From Acidobacteriaceae bacterium (lineage in GTDB: Bacteria; Acidobacteriota; Terriglobia; Terriglobales; Acidobacteriaceae), in assembly GCA_030041435.1 (NCBI GenBank), contig JASHNW010000019.1:1-64000 (forward strand): 64,000 nucleotides of DNA. The letters run 5' to 3'. Under the pieces are notes generated by a model. That model saw only the letters and a list, made by a program, of their open reading frames with translations. It had not been told where the DNA came from and did not search any database. A program made the position numbers and the translations under genes. The number at the start of each line of letters is the position of its first letter. The stretch's first letter is position 1. Of this stretch, positions 15,425-23,436 are shown piece after piece.

Positions 15425-17637
15425 GGTTTCCGGGCCTGGGCGACAGCCTCGCTTCCCTGCGGAAGCTCGGTGTGCAGATGCCAGGGAACACTTTCGTTGG
15501 AGATTTCGGGGTGGTGACGCAGATAGTCGAGCGAATAGGTGGGCGCGGAGGGGTCTACCCGCTTGATGGTATAGAGTTCCGCTTGCTGCGCCGCTTTCTG
15601 CTTCATGCCCATCCTGCGATACAGGATGGCGAGATTGTAGTGCGCTGCAAGATCGTCGGGATCGATGGCCTGAAGAGCCTGAAACTGCTGTACGGCTTCC
15701 GCGCTGCGATGTTGCTGATACAGCGAGATACCCAGATCCCGGCGCGCATCGCGGCAGTCGGGAAAGCGCGCCACAACTTTTTCGAGATCGGCGACCTCTG
15801 CCTGAGAATGCCGTTCCCGGCGCTCCACCTGCGCCATGTAATAAAGAGCGCGCGGGTCATCGGGGCGCAGCGCGAGCGCCTTCTCCAAAGGAGCGCGGGC
15901 CGCGGCATATTTTTCCCATGAAAGATAGGTAATCCCCAGGTTGACGTACCCATCCTTATAGTCCGGCATCAGGCGCACGACCTGCTGGAAGGCCTGCAGG
16001 GCATCGGCATACTGCTGCTCGTCGAGCAGCCCGATGCCGAGGTTGTTCCAGCGCATCCAGTCCGGGTTGTCGCCGGCCAGCGGCGGCGACACGGGATTCA
16101 CACCCAGGTTGACCGTCCTGGATTTCTCGGCCAGCTCCACCACCGGATAGGCAGGATGGTCTTTTCCGAACACATTATTCAGATAACTCTGACGGAGATG
16201 GCGGTAGTTGATTCGCGCGGTTATGGTCAGCGGTCCCCTGGCATCCGCGGGGATTCGAAACTGGTACCGAATCAGCACAGATCGTCCGGCCTGGATGGTA
16301 TTGTCGTAGGCCACGGAATGAATCGTCCAGACTTTATGGTTGTCGACAAAATCGCCGCTGGTATCGACCGGGCGATTATCAAAAATATGCGCGCGCTCGT
16401 CGAGCATACCGTCCGGTTTCAGGTAGCCGCTCTCATCAATCGTCGCGCCCGAAGCGTCGGTGACGCTGAACTGGACCCACGCCTGATAGAGGTCACGCAC
16501 TTCGGGAAGAAGAGAGTGGCCGATCCCCTTGCTTTGAATAACGACCCACGTCTCCACCACGGAATCCGGCTGCAGCGTGAAGGGCTCAGAACCCAGCGGA
16601 GCCACGAGGGCGCCGTCTCCCACCTTTAACCCGAACAGGTCGATGTTGAGATAGTCGCCGCTCTTGAGAAATGCGATGGTTTGATCGAGTTGCTCGTCGA
16701 ATTTGTAGTAGAAGGGAACGGCTGTGTTCCCCGCCAGCCATCGATGCGAAGCCAGCATGCCCTGGCTCGCGCCGTAATCCGGCAGCTGGATGGGGGTGCG
16801 CTTCATGTGGCAATCCTGACAGGTTTTGAAGTCTCCTGGGTAGAAAGTCAGAGGGTTCTGCTGCGAGAATTTCGAGTTCTGCCACTCGTCATAAGTGGTA
16901 AACGCGCGAATCCACTTATAACCGTTCAGTTGCGGCGGCAGATTGGCCTTGTGGCAGGCGGAGCAAAATACAGCTGTCCGATAGAAGTCCTGCATGACAG
17001 CCTTCGCATGGCGATCGACATGAGCCAGGATTTCGGAGTCGGGAGGAATGCCCGGCAGGCGATTGCCCTGGGCGTCGACCATGACCGCGGGCACTCCCAT
17101 CACAAAGCTTCCATTGCCCAGCTTGCTGTCGACGCTCTGGATGGAATGGCAGGTCATGCAGGTTAAGCCATTTCGATCGAAGGAGCGATCGAGGGTGAAA
17201 CCCGGATCGAGCGCGCCCGCGAGCACGGCGACGGGATTGTGACAACTATCGCAGTGCCGCGCAAACGCGATTCCCTTCGTCCGTATCAGGATGTTGACGC
17301 TGGCGCGATAGAAAGGCGTTCGGAAGGAATTGGAGTGCAGCGCCTGGCGCCATTCGTGGTACGCCTCCTGATGACAATGCCCGCAGTAGGCGGCGTCGGG
17401 AAAGGCGCTCGCGGGAAGAAAGTCGTCGCCCACGACTGCCGCGTTCCCCGGTCCCGAGATGTTGTCTTTCCCGAAAGAAAAACTGTAGTTGTCGCGAATC
17501 TTATCGGCATAGGCGGCGCGGGCGCTGACGGCCTGGGCGCGCTGGTCCTCATCGGACTGGAACGCGCTGAGGCGCAGTCCCGACACGCCCGACAGGATCA
17601 GGATCACGGGAAGCAGGTACCGGACGCCGAGTTTCAT
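15421..17637 (-). CDS. Five-heme cytochrome c fused to TPR repeats
   Basis: A 738-residue exported protein with an N-terminal hydrophobic signal (residues 5-25). The CxxCH heme sites are CGHCH (85-89), CDSCH (129-133), CMTCH (160-164), CSACH (225-229) and CQDCH (273-277). The first lies in a context (CGHCHQEAYHEWRQALHS) like cytochrome c554-type proteins. A beta-rich middle (about 300-510) follows, then at least four TPR units (about 530-710; for example DALQAFQQVVRLMPDYKDGY). It precedes the CRTAC copy A gene with a four-base overlap. A TATAGT hexamer on the minus strand at 17723-17728 may be a promoter -10 element for this pair. The predicted role is periplasmic or surface electron transfer or redox catalysis; the substrate is unknown. 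Confidence 0.85.
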   Translation of the reverse strand: MKLGVRYLLPVILILSGVSGLRLSAFQSDEDQRAQAVSARAAYADKIRDNYSFSFGKDNISGPGNAAVVGDDFLPASAFPDAAYCGHCHQEAYHEWRQALHSNSFRTPFYRASVNILIRTKGIAFARHCDSCHNPVAVLAGALDPGFTLDRSFDRNGLTCMTCHSIQSVDSKLGNGSFVMGVPAVMVDAQGNRLPGIPPDSEILAHVDRHAKAVMQDFYRTAVFCSACHKANLPPQLNGYKWIRAFTTYDEWQNSKFSQQNPLTFYPGDFKTCQDCHMKRTPIQLPDYGASQGMLASHRWLAGNTAVPFYYKFDEQLDQTIAFLKSGDYLNIDLFGLKVGDGALVAPLGSEPFTLQPDSVVETWVVIQSKGIGHSLLPEVRDLYQAWVQFSVTDASGATIDESGYLKPDGMLDERAHIFDNRPVDTSGDFVDNHKVWTIHSVAYDNTIQAGRSVLIRYQFRIPADARGPLTITARINYRHLRQSYLNNVFGKDHPAYPVVELAEKSRTVNLGVNPVSPPLAGDNPDWMRWNNLGIGLLDEQQYADALQAFQQVVRLMPDYKDGYVNLGITYLSWEKYAAARAPLEKALALRPDDPRALYYMAQVERRERHSQAEVADLEKVVARFPDCRDARRDLGISLYQQHRSAEAVQQFQALQAIDPDDLAAHYNLAILYRRMGMKQKAAQQAELYTIKRVDPSAPTYSLDYLRHHPEISNESVPWHLHTELPQGSEAVAQARKP

Positions 17638-17797
17638 GGGCTTCAGGGGCGAAACCGCTTATCGGTTGACGTATTTCTGACGCAGCACAGGATCTGAGAT
17701 AGCCGCAGGAAAAGCCTGAGGCACTATAGCAAAACCATTGCAGCGCTGGATACGGAAAAGCATGGCGCCGGAAGCCCGGAAACATACCCATGCGCGA

Positions 17798-19576
17798 TCA
17801 CGGATGACCCTGCTGCTGCGCCGGCGTCTGCAGGGCTTTCGCTTTCTGCCTTTCAATGGCCGCCTCGCCAACCTTGCCCTGCCGCTGAAGCGCGTTGGCG
17901 AGACCGAGATGAGCCTCGGCGTAATCGGGATCGAAACTGAGCGCGTCGCGAAACGCCACGATGGCGTCGGCGACCTTGCCATTCTTCAGCAGATCGTTGC
18001 CGGAATTGCTGGAAACTTCGGCCCGTTGCCGGTTCATGTTGGCGCGCATCAGATCGGCCGCTTTGCGGCGCTCCGCAGCAGCCTGCGTCGGCTGATTCTG
18101 TTTCACCAGCACGGCCGCATAGGTGAGATACGGATCGGGCTGGCCGGGCCGCTGCCGAATGGCTTCCTGTAAAGCCGCTGCCGCTTCAGGCAACTGGTCA
18201 AGATGGTTGTAGACGCTTCCCAGCGTCGCCCATCCATCGCCATTGGCGGGCTGGAGGCGCAACGAGGCGTTCAGTTCCCGCGCCGCGTCGGCGTAACGGC
18301 CGGCCTGCAGATACAGCAAGCCAAGGGCGTAAGGCGCTTCGGGCGAGGAGGGGGCGAGAGTCTCGGCCTTCTGGAACTCGGGGATCGCGTCGGCGTCATC
18401 GTCCTTCATCTTCAAAGCGAGGCCGAGGTTGTAATGCAACTGGGGCGCGTCCGGCGTGAGCTCCAGTGCGGCGCGCAGCTGAGTCACCGCATCGTCGAAC
18501 CGGCTGAGCTGGATATAGGCGGCGGCAAGATTCTCGTGAGCCGTGGGGTTTTGCGGGGCGAGCGAGACGGCGCGCTCAAGAAGCGGAACCGCATCCGTCG
18601 CTCGCTGTGCCTGGCAAAGCGCCATGCCGAGATTGGTCAGAGCGTCTGGATTCGCCGCATCCGCCGCGGCTTTCTCGAGCAGCGGGATGGCCTCATCCAC
18701 CTGATTCGTGCGCTGCAGCACCAGGCCGAGCTGATAGGCTGCCGCGGTCGATCCGGGATTGAGCGCCACGGCGCGGCGCAGGACCGGGAGCGCGTCCTGG
18801 TCGTTTCCGGCGGCTGCGAGCGTCTGGCCGAGCTCCAGCGCAATCGCGGCATTGCCGGGCGCGAGATCGTACGCCCTTCTCAGCTCCTGCAGCGCGCCGG
18901 GCTGCTGTTCGGCTTCGAGTGTCACTCCCAGATGGAAATGAGCCATCGCCAGCCCAGGATCGATTCGCAGCGCGGCGCTGAATGCCTGTTGCGCATGGAT
19001 CCAGTCCCGCTGCTGTGCGTAAATCGCGCCTAATTCGTCCTGCCACTCGCCGTTACGCGGAGCTTCCGCCGCCGCCTGCTTCATCTTCTCCACGGCGGGG
19101 CCAGGCTGCCCGGCTGCGGCCAGGCATCGCGCGTACTCTGCAAGAACCGCAGCCTGCAGTGGACGCTTTTCACGGCGAGACGCTGCTTCGAGTTTCGCAA
19201 ACCACGGGAGCGCTTGCGCCGGCTGCCCGCTTTGCTGCCAGGCGAGCGCCAGGTTTTCCTGCGCACTGGTGTCGCCAGGCTTCATGGCCAGGGCCTTCTC
19301 GAGTTCACGAATACCGGCCGCCGTCTCTCCCAGCCGCACCAGAACCCCGCCCAGAGCGCTGTGACCCTGTTCCGCGGAGGGAGCCAGGCGCACGACATTC
19401 TCAAAATCGACGCGCGCCGCCTGAAGGTCGCTGCGGGACAGCGCGGCCACGCCTGCACGATAATCGGCGTCCGCCTGCCGCAGGCTCGGCGATGGTTCCT
19501 GCGCGCCGCACATCGCGGCCAGGGCCAGGCATGCAGCCAGCCCCGCCAGCCACGCGTTGAGGAGATGCAGACGCAA
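17798..19576 (-). CDS. Long secreted TPR protein (copy A)
   Basis: A 592-residue protein of about 14 TPR units after a signal peptide (LLNAWLAGLAACLALAAMCG). I chose the TTG at 19576. GGAG lies upstream at an ideal distance, and the reading frame further upstream would overlap the seven-heme gene and lacks family resemblance. It aligns along its whole length with the 582-residue protein at 23434-25182, including CGAQ at the mature start, NPDALTNLGxAL/EPLTNLGLAL, NGDGWAxLGSVY and RKAADLxRxxxNRQRA near the end. TPR arrays mediate protein-protein contacts. Here it probably scaffolds envelope redox proteins encoded next to it (inference). It lies 29 bases after the seven-heme gene. Confidence 0.8.
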   Translation of the reverse strand: MRLHLLNAWLAGLAACLALAAMCGAQEPSPSLRQADADYRAGVAALSRSDLQAARVDFENVVRLAPSAEQGHSALGGVLVRLGETAAGIRELEKALAMKPGDTSAQENLALAWQQSGQPAQALPWFAKLEAASRREKRPLQAAVLAEYARCLAAAGQPGPAVEKMKQAAAEAPRNGEWQDELGAIYAQQRDWIHAQQAFSAALRIDPGLAMAHFHLGVTLEAEQQPGALQELRRAYDLAPGNAAIALELGQTLAAAGNDQDALPVLRRAVALNPGSTAAAYQLGLVLQRTNQVDEAIPLLEKAAADAANPDALTNLGMALCQAQRATDAVPLLERAVSLAPQNPTAHENLAAAYIQLSRFDDAVTQLRAALELTPDAPQLHYNLGLALKMKDDDADAIPEFQKAETLAPSSPEAPYALGLLYLQAGRYADAARELNASLRLQPANGDGWATLGSVYNHLDQLPEAAAALQEAIRQRPGQPDPYLTYAAVLVKQNQPTQAAAERRKAADLMRANMNRQRAEVSSNSGNDLLKNGKVADAIVAFRDALSFDPDYAEAHLGLANALQRQGKVGEAAIERQKAKALQTPAQQQGHP

Positions 19577-19605
19577 AGTTGCTCCAGCCGCCACAGGGTA
19601 GCAGT

Positions 19606-21261
19606 TTAAGGATGTGCGCAGGGCTGCGCGCCAGCGGCAATCGCCAGCGACAGTCGCCGGGCCGCGTCGTTGTCCGGAGAGAAGAGCAGGACGCGGCGCA
19701 GGGTCTGTGCAGCCGCTTCCGCGCCGCCGGAGCGGCACTGCGCAATGGCGAGATCGATGCCCGCGGCGCTGGCCCCGGGGTCGTGCTGAAAGACGGATTG
19801 CCACAACGGCAGGGCCGCAGCGAAATCGCCGGCCTGCGCATCCAGAACGGCGAGGTCCCCGGCCGCCGTTTCGTTGAAGGGATCGGCGTGCAGCGCCTGC
19901 TGGTATTCAGCTTTCGCCCGCTCCCGATTTCCGCTCACCTGCTCCAGAAATCCGAGTTCCATATGCAGCTCCGCGTCGGACGCCTGTGCGGGATCGGCCG
20001 TCTCGGCCTCGAGCAGCAGGCGCATCGCGCGTTCGCCGGCGGCCCGGTCGCCGCGCAACGCCAGCTGCGCCCATGCCACTCCTTCATCGCGCGCGCCGGG
20101 GTGAAGACCGCCGATTGGAACCAGCTCGTCCGCGGATAACGGGCTGACAAACGGCTTCGAGACAATCTGGATGCGGTGGTCGGTTACCTGCTCGTGCGCG
20201 ATATCCTGGGTCTCCTCACGCGGCATGTGGCAGGAGGTGCAGTCAGGATTGTCGGCATGATGGCCGGAAGCGAGGCCCGCATGGCAGGCGAGGCACTTGC
20301 CTCGATAAAACGCGACACGATCTTCCGCGGCAGGCGAAGAGTGAGGATCGTGGCAGGTAGTGCAGGTGAGGCGATCGCCACTCGCCCGCTTGCATGCGCT
20401 CTCCAGCAGCGATTCCCACTGGCTGGTGGCGCGTCCCCCAGGGCCGGCCTTGCGCCCATCTTCAAAATACACTGCCTCGTCGAAGAGATCGTCACCCGGC
20501 CGGAATGCGCCCAGTTGCTGTCCCCGCTTCACGACGGCGACTTCTCCTTCCAGATGACATTCGAGGCAGATGGAATCGCGGCGGACCGGATCCAGGCTGG
20601 AGGGATTCAGGATGGGCCCCCTGCCGTGTTCGGCGAGGTGCCGGGACGGATCGCCATGGCACGACGCGCAGGAAATGCCTCCACGCGGAAACGGAAGTCC
20701 CTGGAAGTGGTTGCGTGCATCGGGCAGCGACGCCTGCACGTTGCTGGCGTGGCAATGCAGGCAGCCGGGATCGACAGGCAGAGTCAAAGGCATCTCGCGC
20801 GCGTCGAGGAAATTGGGCGTCATGTCCCAGAGCTGTTTTTTCGCATACCAGTTAATGGGAATTTCGTACCAGTAGCCCTCGCGCTCGAAGATCCAGGTGC
20901 GGCCGCGCCGGCCCGATCCGAGATAGTAGCGAAGCAACACTTTCCCTTTCAGCGCGCGATCCGGAGCGGCGTTGGGCCGTTCCCAGGAAAGCCACACCTG
21001 GCCCTGATCGAGAATCGTCCGGTAGTGCACCCCGGAGGCGGCGTGGGTGAAATCGGCCGCCATGAACCCCTCGGCGGCGGGCCCGGAGGCGTGCGCCATG
21101 GGTGTGCGCTTCCACGAATCGTAAATCTGCCGGTGGCAGGCGGCGCAGACCGCATCAGGATCCGGCGGCGGCGCGGAAGATTCGGGACGAACGCCGGCAT
21201 AGGCGAGAACGCCGGCCGCCATCCAGCAGGCTGTGAGCAGGGCAGCCCAACGCCGACGCAC
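19606..21261 (-). CDS. Seven-heme cytochrome c fused to TPR repeats
   Basis: A 551-residue exported protein with a signal peptide (about residues 5-23). The CxxCH sites are CAACH (39-43), CLHCH (167-171), CASCH (198-202), CLECH (232-236), CTTCH (300-304), CLACH (323-327) and CTSCH (341-345). They are arranged like octaheme and multiheme reductase/oxidase-type TPR cytochromes. Five or so TPR units follow from about residue 385. The start is a GTG one base after the stop of CRTAC copy B, indicating translational coupling. The heme part is not obviously homologous to the five-heme protein beyond the CxxCH pattern, so the equivalent position in the duplicated cassette is filled by a different cytochrome type. 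Confidence 0.85.
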   Translation of the reverse strand: MRRRWAALLTACWMAAGVLAYAGVRPESSAPPPDPDAVCAACHRQIYDSWKRTPMAHASGPAAEGFMAADFTHAASGVHYRTILDQGQVWLSWERPNAAPDRALKGKVLLRYYLGSGRRGRTWIFEREGYWYEIPINWYAKKQLWDMTPNFLDAREMPLTLPVDPGCLHCHASNVQASLPDARNHFQGLPFPRGGISCASCHGDPSRHLAEHGRGPILNPSSLDPVRRDSICLECHLEGEVAVVKRGQQLGAFRPGDDLFDEAVYFEDGRKAGPGGRATSQWESLLESACKRASGDRLTCTTCHDPHSSPAAEDRVAFYRGKCLACHAGLASGHHADNPDCTSCHMPREETQDIAHEQVTDHRIQIVSKPFVSPLSADELVPIGGLHPGARDEGVAWAQLALRGDRAAGERAMRLLLEAETADPAQASDAELHMELGFLEQVSGNRERAKAEYQQALHADPFNETAAGDLAVLDAQAGDFAAALPLWQSVFQHDPGASAAGIDLAIAQCRSGGAEAAAQTLRRVLLFSPDNDAARRLSLAIAAGAQPCAHP

Positions 21262-21262
21262 C

Positions 21263-23140
21263 TCAGGCCCGCCTCATCTCAGGCAGCAGATACGCCTTCG
21301 GTTCTCTTGCACCCTCCTCCACGAGGTATAACCGATCCGCCGGAAGATCTCTGAATGTATCGACCTGGCCGGAAGGCCAGCGGACTTCGATCTCGTCGAC
21401 TGTCTTTGCCTGATCGAGCCCGAAGTGGAGGCGCAGGTCGCTCTGAGAAAAGTAGCTGCCGCCGCTGCGCACCTCGTCGATCAACACCAGCGGCGCCGGC
21501 CGGTCCGGCTGCGTTTTTGCCACTACGCGCACGCGCGCGCCAATGCCCGTGCGGTTGGACCGGACTCCGGCGAGCTTGACCTTCACCCAGTGGCGTCGCC
21601 AGGTCGAGTCGCAGCGAAGCAGTTGCGGGAGGGAATTCACGCAATTCACCACGACATCGATATCGCCATCGTTGTCGTAGTCGCCAAAAGCGCAGCCGCG
21701 CGCCGGAACGGCAGCGGTAATGCCGGGCCCGCCCTCGGCGCTTACGTCTTCAAAGCGTCCATTGCGCAGGTTGCGGTAGAGGTACTTGTGCTCGGCGTAC
21801 GGAGCCTCCGTCTTGACGGTGCTCACTTCCGGATAGACATGGCCGTTGGCGACAAAAAGGTCGAGCCACGCGTCGTTGTCCATATCGAGAAAGCCGATGC
21901 CCCAGCCCAGATAGCGGGTGTTGACGCCCAGCCCGGATTGGTAAGTTCGGTCTTCAAAGTTACCCGCCCCGAGGCCGGCATAAAGCGAATCGGTGTCGCC
22001 GGCGAAATTTGTCTTGGCGATATCCAGCCAGCCGTCGCGATTGTAGTCGCCCACCGTCACGCCCATGCCGGCCTGCGGCCCGCCATCGGGCGAGAAAGCA
22101 ACGCCGGCTTCAATGGCGACGTCGCGAAACGTGCCGTCCTTCTGGTTCTGATAGAGCGTGGCTGCCGTGGAGTCGTTGGCGACGTAGATATCCGGCCAGC
22201 CGTCATTATCGAAATCGGCGACGGCTACGCCCAGCGCATAGTTGCCGTAGGTATTCCACATCCCGGCCTTCTGGGAAACATCGGTAAACGTTCCATTGCC
22301 GTTGTTGTGATAGAGAATGTTCTTCCCCGGAGCCAGTCCCGGAGGACCGCAGGCCACCAGGATGCCTTTGTACAGGCATGGGCCGGACTCCGGCAGGGGC
22401 GCCGTTCTCAGATCGAAGTCGATGTAGTTGCTGACATAAAGGTCCAGATGGCCGTCGCGGTCGTAGTCGAGAAACGCGCAGCCGGAATTCCATCGCGTCG
22501 TGGGTTGCACGAGCCCCGCCTTCGCCGTTACGTCGGTAAAGGTTCCGTCGCCGTTGTTGCGAAACAGCACGTTCTGCCCGTAATAGCTGACAAACAGATC
22601 GTCCCAGCCATCGTTATCGTAATCGCCTACGCAGCAGGCCTGGCCCCATCCGCTGCGACCCAGGCCGGATTTTGCGGTGACGTCGGTGAAGGTTCCGTCG
22701 CGGTTGTTGCGGAACAGGTGACAAGTCGGCTCGGCGCCCTTCGCAAATCCCTCCAGGCGCCAGCCGTTCACCAGGAAGATGTCGAGCCATCCGTCCTGAT
22801 CGTAGTCGTAGAAGGCGACCCCGCAGCCGGTGGTTTCCAGCAGATATTTATTCGTTCCCTCGCCGCCGAAGATCGTCTTCGCGTTCAATCCGCTCTGTGT
22901 GGCGACATCGACAAATTGCACCCCGAGGGGAGTTCCGGCAATTGGCGAGACCGGTCCGGGCGGCGGGGGCATGGGCTTTGCGCTGTACGACTGCTGCGCG
23001 CCGGGCTTGCCCGCCGGCGCCTGCTGCGCGGCCATCGGCGCATCGCGCTTCCATGGAGGCGTGGCCAGCCGCAGCACATCCGCAAAGGGCAGGACGAGCG
23101 CGCTGCGGCTGAGCGATCCCAAAAATTGCCGGCGATTCAT
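21263..23140 (-). CDS. CRTAC protein: FG-GAP/VCBS propeller plus ASPIC/UnbV domain (copy B)
   Basis: A 625-residue exported protein starting MNRRQFLGSLSRSALVLPF, a twin-arginine signal nearly the same as in copy A (SLSR-T/S-ALVLPFAD). The propeller repeats FYDYDQDGWLDIFLVNGW, CVGDYDNDGWDDLFVSYYG and others follow, then the C-terminal ASPIC/UnbV domain (IGARVRVVAKT, GGSYFSQSDLRLHFGL, EVRWPSGQ). It aligns end to end with copy A. The Asp-rich loops suggest calcium binding. It is 293 bases downstream of the long TPR gene, with a mobile-element-like repeat in the gap, and one base from the seven-heme gene. CRTAC proteins are mostly uncharacterised. Confidence 0.85.
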   Translation of the reverse strand: MNRRQFLGSLSRSALVLPFADVLRLATPPWKRDAPMAAQQAPAGKPGAQQSYSAKPMPPPPGPVSPIAGTPLGVQFVDVATQSGLNAKTIFGGEGTNKYLLETTGCGVAFYDYDQDGWLDIFLVNGWRLEGFAKGAEPTCHLFRNNRDGTFTDVTAKSGLGRSGWGQACCVGDYDNDGWDDLFVSYYGQNVLFRNNGDGTFTDVTAKAGLVQPTTRWNSGCAFLDYDRDGHLDLYVSNYIDFDLRTAPLPESGPCLYKGILVACGPPGLAPGKNILYHNNGNGTFTDVSQKAGMWNTYGNYALGVAVADFDNDGWPDIYVANDSTAATLYQNQKDGTFRDVAIEAGVAFSPDGGPQAGMGVTVGDYNRDGWLDIAKTNFAGDTDSLYAGLGAGNFEDRTYQSGLGVNTRYLGWGIGFLDMDNDAWLDLFVANGHVYPEVSTVKTEAPYAEHKYLYRNLRNGRFEDVSAEGGPGITAAVPARGCAFGDYDNDGDIDVVVNCVNSLPQLLRCDSTWRRHWVKVKLAGVRSNRTGIGARVRVVAKTQPDRPAPLVLIDEVRSGGSYFSQSDLRLHFGLDQAKTVDEIEVRWPSGQVDTFRDLPADRLYLVEEGAREPKAYLLPEMRRA

Positions 23141-23165
23141 CGTGAGAAAACTAACACAGCCATGC

Positions 23166-23436
23166 TAGAGGCTGTTATTAACTTTCGCGCGGCCGGCGTT
23201 GCGAGGGAAAATCGGGCCAGACGAAGCCGAGCCCGAAGGCTGTGGCGGGCCCACTGTCGAGGGCGAGAATGAAGTATGGCCCGATTTTCCCCGCAACCCG
23301 CAGGGCTGGGGTCCATTTTCCTCATTTGATCGTCGCTCGTCGCTCGCAGACTCCCGGTATGCGTCGCTCCTTGTTCCTCGAACTGAGAAAAATGGGCTCC
23401 CAGCGCCGGTCGTGGGAAAGTTAATAACAGCCTCTA
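23166..23436. mobile_element. MITE-like non-autonomous element with perfect 19-bp terminal inverted repeats
   Basis: The ends are GAGGCTGTTATTAACTTTC at 23168-23186 and its exact inverse at 23416-23434, each flanked outwardly by TA (23166-23167 and 23435-23436). That fits a 267-bp element with a TA target duplication, as in IS630/Tc1-like or some IS5-group insertions. No transposase fits inside. A second, nested perfect 15-base inverted repeat, GGGAAAATCGGGCCA, lies at 23205-23219 and 23277-23291. A weaker one pairs CCATTTTCCTCA with TGAGAAAAATGG in the right half. The right end supplies the TAG stop of the long TPR gene. Confidence 0.7.

Noticed and set aside
13520-23140. FG-GAP repeat arrays considered as CRISPR-like or tandem DNA repeats
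   Set aside because: The periodicity is at protein level (DYDNDGW units) with divergent DNA and variable spacing, so it is a coding repeat.
21425-23272. A 615-codon open frame antisense to CRTAC copy B
   Set aside because: Its apparent repeats are the mirror of the Asp-rich FG-GAP repeats on the real strand.
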